From Hymenobacter lucidus (GTDB lineage Bacteria > Bacteroidota > Bacteroidia > Cytophagales > Hymenobacteraceae), in assembly GCF_020447265.1 (NCBI RefSeq), contig NZ_JAJADR010000002.1:868001-932000 (forward strand): a stretch of DNA of 64,000 nt, in the 5' to 3' direction. Shown piece after piece: positions 57,699-64,000 of the stretch. Numbering within the stretch: position 1 is the first letter of the stretch; the number at the start of each line of letters is the position of its first letter. The notes under the pieces are model-generated. The model saw only the letters and a program-made list of their open reading frames with translations. It was not told the DNA's origin and ran no database searches. Both the position numbers and the translations under genes were made by a program.

Positions 57699-57815
57699 GC
57701 AGCGGGGAAAACTTCTATTTTAGAGGTCACAAGGTCGGCAAATATTCGGTGAACCGGATGGGCCGCCTTGCTGTTCTATACGCATCGGAGCCGATGGTGT
57801 ATGCCCCGGGCTTCG

Positions 57816-57823
57816 TATCTTTG
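57816..57823 (+). promoter_or_regulatory. -7 box of the Fe-S carrier gene
   Basis: TATCTTTG matches TAnnTTTG and lies 28 bases before the ATG at 57852. Confidence 0.6.
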
Positions 57824-57851
57824 CGCCTACTCTTCTAACAACGAACGTACT

Positions 57852-58205
57852 ATGGCAACCGCCGTTTCAACTAAGATTGCTCCCATCACCCTCACGCCGG
57901 GGGCTTTGGTTGAGGTAAGAAATATCATCGAGGAAAAGAAAGTGCCGACCGAGTACGGCCTGCGCATCGGCGTGCAGGGCGGTGGCTGTTCGGGCATGAG
58001 CTACCTGCTCGGCTTCGACAAAGCCAAGGACAACGACGAAGTGTACGACCTCGATGGCCTGAAGCTCATCATGGATAAGAAGCACGCCATGTACGTGCTG
58101 GGCATGGAAGTCGACTTCCAGGACGGCCTGAACGCCCGCGGCTTCGTCTTCAACAACCCCCAGGCTAAGAGCACTTGCGGCTGTGGCTCGTCTTTCTCAG
58201 CCTAA
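57852..58205 (+). CDS. A-type iron-sulfur cluster assembly protein (ErpA/SufA/IscA family)
   Basis: A 117-residue carrier that passes Fe-S clusters to target proteins. The three conserved cysteines are present: one in GGGCSGMSY (about residue 47) and two in CGCGSS at the C-terminus, with the family block LKLIMDKKHAMYVLGMEVDF between. No suf genes are adjacent, so a single-gene transcript from the -7 box at 57816 is likely. A terminator follows at 58303. The start at 57852 gives the usual length. Confidence 0.93.
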   Translation: MATAVSTKIAPITLTPGALVEVRNIIEEKKVPTEYGLRIGVQGGGCSGMSYLLGFDKAKDNDEVYDLDGLKLIMDKKHAMYVLGMEVDFQDGLNARGFVFNNPQAKSTCGCGSSFSA

Positions 58206-58892
58206 ATAACTGACTTACGCCGATTTTGCGCTGATTTCGCAGAATCGGGTGTAATTACAAAGCCCCGGCCTTAGGCTTACAACTTGCCTTAGCCAAATTT
58301 TGAAAGCGTTCCAGCCATAAGCTGGAACGCTTTTTTTGTTATTGTTGGTGACTTCTGAAAAACGGCAGGCATAGCCCAGTAAGCGGCTTCCACCGTTTTC
58401 GTGAACTATGATTTTACTCACTCCTCTCAAGGCTAATATGGCAGTCAACCTCAATGGCGTGCCCACTACATAACTGCCTGCGGGCGTATGCCTCTGTACC
58501 ATCCCGTAGCTGATAATCAATTTGCATTTTGCGAATTGAAAACACTCAATCATATAGAGTGGGCTCAGACTGCCCGAAACATCAGGTAGAGCTGATTAGA
58601 TATCCCCTCTGTACAGTTGCCAGCCTTGGGGTAGTGCATTCAGCGAAACAGACGTAGCTGTTGCAGAACTCAGGCTCAGTTACAAATCGAGTTCTGTTGC
58701 TGTTTTCTATTGGTCACCACTAGTCGTGTTTGTAGCCACACTATAGACGCAAGCGGAAGTGAAGCAATGGCCACCGTGTGAGATTCATGCATCGTTCGAG
58801 CCGTTAGTATGCCCAACATCGGCCAGTAGTTCGGGCCGCTAATACAGAACCGGTGCCAGTAACCGTATTTGCAGTCGGCTACCTGAGCTGGC
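58206..58892. other. 687-bp gene-free, relatively AT-rich gap
   Basis: Apart from the terminator at 58303-58338 I see no gene, no repeat shared with other parts of the window and no recognisable RNA. A 112-codon frame on the minus strand runs straight through the terminator and is taken as chance. The composition is AT-richer than the flanks, which may reflect a decayed gene. Confidence 0.55.
58303..58338 (+). terminator. Terminator of the Fe-S carrier gene
   Basis: AAAGCGTTCCAGC and its complement form a 13-bp perfect stem with a 5-base loop, followed by a T run. Confidence 0.92.
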
Positions 58893-59801
58893 TTATTGTA
58901 GTATCACTGTCCGGCGGTCAGCCATGAGCACCGTAAACACGCCGAGGCCGCCCTGCACGGTGCTGCGGATGCGGGCAGGCTGGGCAAAAGGATTACCGTT
59001 GGCCGAAACGGCCCCTAGTACGCTCTGCTGGAAGTTGTAATGAGCCTGTTCCATGTGGTAGAGTGTGGCCGTCATCGTGTCCCCCGGCTCGAAGCGGTAG
59101 GTGGTCGGGGCCGTGTAGGTTTGCCCGTTGAACTGCTGGTCGTTGAGCAGGTAGTCGCCCGAGTCGTCGTTGGGCTCACTAAACTTGTTGAGCAGCAGGT
59201 AATAGTAGTCGGCCGTTCCGGTCGGATCCGTCCAGCGGGTAAGAATATTGGCCTTGCGGTTGGAGCCGCTCAGCCCGTTGAATTCGTAGCGCACGGTGTC
59301 AATCGGAATGAAGGTGGGCACGGTGGTGGTGCCCGTCACGCGGTGGTTGCGGGTGTCGCGCACGTCCAGGTCGAAACGCTGGCCCGGCTGCATAGCCAGC
59401 GGCGCCGTTCCGATGTGGGTGAATACCTTGCGCGTAACGGGGTCGATACCCGGGGCAAACCGCAGCGGCATCACCTGGCCGCCGGGCAGCGTGAGGCGGA
59501 CGGTAACATCTACCGGGACCTGAATCGTGATGCCATTGATGCCGATTCCCACGGTGGGCGTTGTGGCCGAGGGCAGCGTGATAGTGAGCTGGTCGGTAGC
59601 CGACGCCGCGCTAGGCAGGTACGCCCCCGACTCCACCACGGTCAGGCGCGGTATTTCCTCCGGCTTTAGGTAGCACTCCACCGTCAGCTCGGGGGTGTAG
59701 GCGGGCAGTACCACGTCAACCTCTTTTTCCAGGTTGCACCCAGCGGCCAGCAACAAGAGGCTTGTTAGGCTAAGCGTGGCAAATAGTGGCTTCGTTCTCA
59801 T
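58893..59801 (-). CDS. DUF4249 family lipoprotein
   Basis: A 302-residue lipoprotein (LLLLAAGC, lipid Cys at about 22) with the DUF4249 opening EVDVVLPAYTPELTVECYLK and later TKRD-like beta segments (GQRFDLDVRDTRNHRVTGTT, TVPTFIPIDTVRYEF, DYYYLLLNKFSE). The family is almost always coded just after a TonB-dependent receptor, as here with a 10-bp gap, and is thought to be its surface partner. The substrate is unknown. Confidence 0.88.
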   Translation of the reverse strand: MRTKPLFATLSLTSLLLLAAGCNLEKEVDVVLPAYTPELTVECYLKPEEIPRLTVVESGAYLPSAASATDQLTITLPSATTPTVGIGINGITIQVPVDVTVRLTLPGGQVMPLRFAPGIDPVTRKVFTHIGTAPLAMQPGQRFDLDVRDTRNHRVTGTTTVPTFIPIDTVRYEFNGLSGSNRKANILTRWTDPTGTADYYYLLLNKFSEPNDDSGDYLLNDQQFNGQTYTAPTTYRFEPGDTMTATLYHMEQAHYNFQQSVLGAVSANGNPFAQPARIRSTVQGGLGVFTVLMADRRTVILQ

Positions 59802-59811
59802 ACCGGTAGTG

Positions 59812-62187
59812 TTAGAACTTGAAGTTGTACGTGACCGACGGAATAACGGGAAACAGCGACACCTGCCGGGCCCGGAAGCCGTTGATTACGTCGGTGTCCA
59901 GGTTGCGGGTCACTTCAAAGTAGACGAAGTAGGCGTTGCGCCGGTCGTAGGCGTTGTAGATGCTGAACGTCAGGTCGCGCTCCGTGCCGAAGCGCACGGG
60001 CCGCAGCTTCCAGACCACGCCCAGGTCGAGGCGGTGGTAGGGAATGAGGCGGTAGGTGTTGCGGTCGGGGTACACGGGCACGGCCAGCAGGTCGCCGCCC
60101 TGCACGTTTTGCAGCGGAAAGCGGCCGGCCGGCAGTGTGGTCGGTGCGCCGCTGGTGTACACAAAGCTGGCAGTCAGGCTTACCCGGGTGCTGAGCTGGT
60201 GCAGCAGTACCACGTTCAGGTTGTGGCGCCGGTCGTAGCTGGGTACGTAGTCGCGCCCGTCATTGATACCGCTCGTGCCCCGCTGGGGCTGGAAGTTGCG
60301 CCAGCTCCAGGCCAGGGTGTAGCCAATCCAGCCGGTGGTTTTGCCGGTCTGCTTTTCCAGGTACAGCTCGTTGCCGTAGCCCCAGCCCCTGCCGAAGAGA
60401 AACTCCTGGTCGAGGTTGGGGTTGGCGAAAATCTGGGCCCCGTCGCGGAAGTCTATCTGGTTGGCGGCCCACTTGTAGTATACCTCGTCGGTGAGCAGAA
60501 ACTTGCCGCCGAACAGCAGGAAGCTGGCCCCGGAGCTAACCTGCTGGGAGCGTTGAGGCTTCACTGATAGGCGCGAGGGATACCAGATATCGGTGGGCAG
60601 CGAGGCGCCCGAATTGCTCACCAAGTGGGCGTACTGGTACATCAGCGCGTAGTTGGCCTTGAGCGACACGTTGGGGTTAAGTGCGTAGCGTACGGCGGCC
60701 CGCGGTTCCAGTCCGGCGTAGGTGCGCCCTCCGCTGCTAAAGCCGCTCAGGCGCAGCCCCAGCTCGGCCTGCAGCTTGTCGCTCACCTTCCAGTTGTCGC
60801 TGGCGTAAAGGCCGGCCTCCAGCCCAGGGTAGGAAATGTTGTCGTCGATGTTGAGCGAGTTGTCGCCTGTTTCTACCTGCAGGCGACCCACGCCGAAGGT
60901 GTGGTGGGTGAAGCTGCCTCCGAAGCGCACCTGATGCGTCGAGTCCAGGGCGTAGTCGAAATCGACGCGGGCATTAAGGTCCCGAATGGTGGACGTCAAG
61001 CCAAATGAGAGCACATCGACCGAGCTGCCCAGCGAGTAGCGGTAGCTGGTCATGCCCACCTGCGTGTTGGCCGTGAGCTTGGGCGAAAACGTGTGCTGCC
61101 AGCGCAGCGTGCCCAAGGTGTTGCCCCAGGAAAAGTTGGCCTGCAGGTTGGCAAACGAGTTGAAGCCGAACACGTCGCGGCCCAGGTACCCGGTGGCAAA
61201 CACCTGGTCGTTCTCGCCGAGCGAGTAGTTGGCCTTGGCGTTCAGGTCGTGGAAGTAGTAGTCGGGAATGGGCTGCCAGTCCTCGTTGTTCTTGTTAGCC
61301 TGGTTGAGGGCGCGGGTGAACACGTCGAAGTAGGTGCGGCGGCCACTTACCAGAAACGAGCCCTTGGCTGGCGCCGACCTTTGGTTACCCCGGTTAATGG
61401 GCCCTTCCAGGCTCAGGCGCGAGGCAATCAGGCCGATGCCGCCGTTGACGGTAAACTTCTCGCGGCTGCCCTCGCGCATCTTCACGTCTATTACCGACGA
61501 CAAGCGCCCACCGAACTGCGCCGGAAAGCCCGACTTGTACAGGTCCACCGACTGCACGGCGTCGGAGTTGAAGACCGAAAACAGGCCAAACAGGTGGTTG
61601 GGGTTGTACACCAGCGCGTTGTCGAGCAGCACCAGGTTCTGGTCGGCCGAGCCGCCGCGCACGAAAATGCCACTGCTGCCCTCCCCCCCGCTTTGCACAC
61701 CGGGCTTCAGCTGCAGGGTTTTAAGAATGTCGACTTCACCAAAAAGCGCCGGCAGCAGCTTGGCCTCGCGGATACTCAGGTGCTCGACGCCCATCTGCGT
61801 GGTTTCAAGCTTTTCCTGCAAGGTCTGCTGCCCTTGCACCACCACCTCGCCTAGCTCCCGGGTGTTGGGCGCCAGCGCCAGGTCGCGCTGCTGAGCGCGG
61901 CTCATGTTCACGCGAAAAGTCTGCGGCAGGTAGCCCACAAAGGACACGGTCACCTCCTGGGGGCCCGCCGGCAGGTCGAGGCGGTAGCGTCCTTGCTCGT
62001 CGGTGGCCGTGCCCACGCCCAGAGCGGGCACGGCTACGGTGGCACCCGGCAAGGTCGTGCCATCGGTACCGCGCACCAAACCGCTGAGCACATGCCGCGC
62101 CTGCGCCCAGCCCAGTTGGGGAATTAAGACGCCCAGCAGGATGCCTAGGATGGCAATCCGATAACTTCCCTTTCGTATTGCTGGCAT
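59812..62187 (-). CDS. TonB-dependent receptor with N-terminal carboxypeptidase-regulatory domain
   Basis: A 791-residue outer-membrane receptor. The signal is MPAIRKGSYRIAILGILLGV..GWAQ. A CarboxypepD_reg-like domain (LSGLVRGTDGTTLPGATVAV, then RYRLDLPAGPQEVTVSFVGY) covers about 30-110. The plug domain (about 120-230, with GIFVRGGSADQNLVLLDNAL) and a 22-strand barrel end in PVIPSVTYNFKF, a C-terminal aromatic. There is no SusD neighbour; the partner is DUF4249. The frame extends 19 codons upstream, but the signal peptide fixes the start at 62187. An AAGGAGG sits at 62225-62231, too far from that ATG to serve it. Confidence 0.93.
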   Translation of the reverse strand: MPAIRKGSYRIAILGILLGVLIPQLGWAQARHVLSGLVRGTDGTTLPGATVAVPALGVGTATDEQGRYRLDLPAGPQEVTVSFVGYLPQTFRVNMSRAQQRDLALAPNTRELGEVVVQGQQTLQEKLETTQMGVEHLSIREAKLLPALFGEVDILKTLQLKPGVQSGGEGSSGIFVRGGSADQNLVLLDNALVYNPNHLFGLFSVFNSDAVQSVDLYKSGFPAQFGGRLSSVIDVKMREGSREKFTVNGGIGLIASRLSLEGPINRGNQRSAPAKGSFLVSGRRTYFDVFTRALNQANKNNEDWQPIPDYYFHDLNAKANYSLGENDQVFATGYLGRDVFGFNSFANLQANFSWGNTLGTLRWQHTFSPKLTANTQVGMTSYRYSLGSSVDVLSFGLTSTIRDLNARVDFDYALDSTHQVRFGGSFTHHTFGVGRLQVETGDNSLNIDDNISYPGLEAGLYASDNWKVSDKLQAELGLRLSGFSSGGRTYAGLEPRAAVRYALNPNVSLKANYALMYQYAHLVSNSGASLPTDIWYPSRLSVKPQRSQQVSSGASFLLFGGKFLLTDEVYYKWAANQIDFRDGAQIFANPNLDQEFLFGRGWGYGNELYLEKQTGKTTGWIGYTLAWSWRNFQPQRGTSGINDGRDYVPSYDRRHNLNVVLLHQLSTRVSLTASFVYTSGAPTTLPAGRFPLQNVQGGDLLAVPVYPDRNTYRLIPYHRLDLGVVWKLRPVRFGTERDLTFSIYNAYDRRNAYFVYFEVTRNLDTDVINGFRARQVSLFPVIPSVTYNFKF

Positions 62188-62506
62188 GCGCGGCTGCTTA
62201 CTGACGATGTACTCAATGGTAACTCCTCCTTGAGTTAAACACAAAGCAGCCTAAATGTTATCATCTCTACAGCTCCAAACTGAACCGCTACCAGCCTGGT
62301 CACAGGGAAAAGCGCGTTGTCGTCCGGTTTTGCCGGTACCGCCAAGCCTGTTCGTATCGGCCGGCCTTTCTGCCGGTAACACATAGCAACGCAACCGTAA
62401 GGCCGGTAAGGCTTACTCAATTGCTTTGCCTGCATCACGTTGGGAGTTAACTAAGCGAGGTAAGCGTGGCCCCGTTGCGGTAAGACGCCGTTCTACGAAT
62501 CAGCGC
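62188..62506. promoter_or_regulatory. Intergenic control region between the LytTR gene and the TonB receptor
   Basis: These 319 bp contain no gene. They must hold the receptor promoter (minus strand) and the end of the regulator transcript. GTTCTACGAAT near 62490 repeats a piece of the dispersed 42-bp repeat. It is a natural place for a LytTR binding site, but I could not identify one with confidence. Confidence 0.4.
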
Positions 62507-63214
62507 CTAGCTGCTTTGTATGATTTTGGAAAATTGTTCGCGATACGTAATGCCTATGGGTATCGGGCGATTGTGGACGATAACGCTGGCCCTTTCAACG
62601 ACACCCACGTGTTTCAAGGAAACGATGTAGGATTTATGGATCCGAACGAACGAAGCAGAGCTAAGCATCTTCAGCACATCGTTCAGCGGTAACAGGGTCG
62701 TAATCTTTCCGGTTTTGGTATGGAAGGTTATGTAATTGCCGGCCCCTTCAATGTAGAAGATATCATCGGTTGCTATCCGGAATTTCTTCGTGCCGCTTTT
62801 CACCAGAATGGATTCACTGGGCATTTCCACCGGCTGAGCAAGAGCAGTGCTTCCTTTGGGGGTCAATGGATAGCTACTGGCTTTGTTGACTGCTTTGAGA
62901 AACCGCTCGTATTTTACCGGCTTTAGCAGAAAATCGACGGCGTTGAATTCGTAACTCTCCGCCCCGAATTCCGAATAGGCCGTGGTGAAGACGATGTTCG
63001 GGATGACGGGCAGCGACTTGAGTAGCTCCATGCCGGATAGTTCGGGCATGTTGATATCCAAAAAAACCAGATCTACCGATGTACTCACCAGAAAGGCCAT
63101 GGCCTCAAAAGGGTTGGTAAATTCGCCTACACACTGCAGGGACGGGGTTTTTCGGATATAACCAGCGATGAGCTCCAGCGCAAACGGCTCATCGTCGACA
63201 GCGATACATCTCAT
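62507..63214 (-). CDS. LytTR-family response regulator
   Basis: A 235-residue regulator. The receiver domain (1-120) has DDEP at 7-10, phospho-acceptor Asp53 in LVFLDINMPELSG and Lys in FLLKPVKYERF. The LytTR DNA-binding domain (about 140-235) has ILVKSGTKKFRIATDDIFYI, ASFVRIHKSYIVSLKHV and the GITYREQF end. Its ATG overlaps the stop of the kinase gene (ATGA), so the two are coupled. The nearest likely target is the TonB receptor downstream. Confidence 0.94.
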   Translation of the reverse strand: MRCIAVDDEPFALELIAGYIRKTPSLQCVGEFTNPFEAMAFLVSTSVDLVFLDINMPELSGMELLKSLPVIPNIVFTTAYSEFGAESYEFNAVDFLLKPVKYERFLKAVNKASSYPLTPKGSTALAQPVEMPSESILVKSGTKKFRIATDDIFYIEGAGNYITFHTKTGKITTLLPLNDVLKMLSSASFVRIHKSYIVSLKHVGVVERASVIVHNRPIPIGITYREQFSKIIQSS

Positions 63215-64000
63215 GGCTTTGGGTTCAGTTCTAGTTGGAGTCTGACGTGGAAAGAAGAACCCGAGTCATCGATTTCCAGGGAGTGCTGGTTCGGATACAG
63301 AAGCAGCAACCGTTCCCTGGCGTTTTTCAAGCCAACGCCGGAGTTGGGCTCCGCAGGCCTGGTATGGAGGGACTTATCGTTTTTCGTTTCCAGGATCAAG
63401 CGGTTGTCGCTCACCTGTACCGATACCGATATAGCCGATTGCCTGCTCAGGATAATACCGTGCTTAAACACGTTTTCAATGAATGGAATGAGAAGCAACG
63501 GCGCCACGGTGTGCTGTTGCCAACTCCCTTCCACCCGATACTGTACCCGGCTGGCTAATTCGGGGGATAAGCGCTGCCGCTGGAGGCTCACGAAGTCGTC
63601 AATGTACTGGATTTCTTTTTCCAAGGAAACGGTATCCTCGTTACTCTCATACAACACGTAGCGCATCAGGCCCGAGAGCTTTTCCACGATGTCGGCCGTA
63701 ACTAGGTCGTTGCTCTTGGTGGCCGAGGCATAGGCCATGTTCAGGGTATTGAACAGAAAATGCGGGTTAATCTGCGCCTTCAGGTATTTCAGCTGGGTGG
63801 TAAGCTCCGCTTTAGCAGCTTGTTGCTGACGTTTCTGGTTTTCAAACCACTGCCTGGTGAGCCCATAGCCCAGGGACAACGAAAGAATGACCGTCTTACT
63901 CTGAATGTTCAGGATGATATCCGCTCCAAAAGGCTCTTTCTCCGTCGAAAAAAGCGAGAGGCTGTAGAGCTGATCAACAACGGTGTTTCCAACGACGACG
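63211..64000 (-). CDS. LytS-type sensor histidine kinase (N-terminus beyond window)
   Basis: The frame is open to the window edge, giving the last 262 residues. The visible part begins with periplasmic or linker sequence and a membrane helix (TVILSLSLGYGLT), then a coiled-coil linker, the phospho-acceptor block AQINPHFLFNTLN, the N-box PFIENVFKHGI and the G-box SGVGLKNARERLLLLYP. This is the HisKA_7TM/YehU-type 'His_kinase' plus HATPase layout paired with LytTR regulators. A TTG at 63877 is in frame, but coding clearly continues upstream of it. The stop overlaps the regulator start. Confidence 0.93.
   Translation of the reverse strand, partial: VVVGNTVVDQLYSLSLFSTEKEPFGADIILNIQSKTVILSLSLGYGLTRQWFENQKRQQQAAKAELTTQLKYLKAQINPHFLFNTLNMAYASATKSNDLVTADIVEKLSGLMRYVLYESNEDTVSLEKEIQYIDDFVSLQRQRLSPELASRVQYRVEGSWQQHTVAPLLLIPFIENVFKHGIILSRQSAISVSVQVSDNRLILETKNDKSLHTRPAEPNSGVGLKNARERLLLLYPNQHSLEIDDSGSSFHVRLQLELNPKP

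Noticed and set aside
58215..58553. A 112-codon minus-strand frame in the gap after the Fe-S carrier gene
   Set aside because: It runs through a strong terminator stem and shows no domain or signal.
62225..62231. AAGGAGG as ribosome binding site of the TonB receptor
   Set aside because: It is 37 bases from the ATG that precedes the signal peptide. Only a non-standard ATT codon lies at the right distance, and upstream residues do not improve the signal peptide.
1..64000. rRNA, tRNA, prophage, integron or secondary-metabolite cluster
   Set aside because: I looked for conserved rRNA/tRNA stretches, integrases, capsid or terminase genes and multi-domain synthases and recognised none. Short tRNAs could still be missed by eye.

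Overview
The window looks like a chromosomal segment of a Hymenobacter-like member of the Bacteroidota (Cytophagales). The grounds are GC-rich coding sequence with patchy AT-rich genes, TAnnTTTG-type -7 boxes (for example 418-425, 42416-42423, 57816-57823), few Shine-Dalgarno sites, and phylum-typical content: PorD/DUF4835, an OstA-like protein, TonB receptor plus DUF4249, BshA, FabI and a GH3-serine hydrolase fusion. The genus is inferred, not proven.

Layout. 1-6.6 kb: a gene tail, lysS followed by a six-unit 42-bp hairpin array, a DUF3861 gene set between two diverged copies of a terminator-plus-200-bp element, two YtxH stress proteins, a Kazal-cupin-Kazal cluster and a dienelactone hydrolase. 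6.6-14 kb (minus strand): a six-hairpin glycosidase lipoprotein, an M28 peptidase, a CheY-like receiver and a lone molybdenum hydroxylase large subunit. 14-30.6 kb: an accessory stretch of small genes, mostly on the plus strand, with lipoproteins, a monooxygenase, an ABC exporter, a REP-associated transposase framed by its own REP pairs, a barstar-like protein, hydrolases, short-chain dehydrogenases and an HEAGH protein. It also holds most of the odd repeats, including a second 42-bp array. 30.6-36.8 kb: a tail-specific protease, small enzymes, a 2-hydroxyacid dehydrogenase, an outer-membrane protein and fabI.

36.9-45.6 kb is a conserved housekeeping block, read on the minus strand as ostA-like, bamD, rpoZ, coaC, coaB, porD, recN, with tilS divergent. 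It links envelope assembly, CoA synthesis, transcription and repair. CoaB and CoaC are separate genes with a 100-bp inverted repeat between them. 45.6-58.2 kb: mdh, a macrodomain-AlkD pair, mutL with two rhomboids, the GH3-serine hydrolase, bshA and an A-type Fe-S carrier. 58.9-64 kb (minus strand): DUF4249 and TonB receptor, then a LytTR regulator and its kinase, which runs off the end.

The most unusual feature is the density and variety of intergenic inverted repeats, together with two separate arrays that keep an exact 42-bp period. In the lysS array the units keep a hairpin by covariation, so the structure seems to be maintained while the sequence drifts. No rRNA, tRNA, CRISPR array or prophage was recognised.
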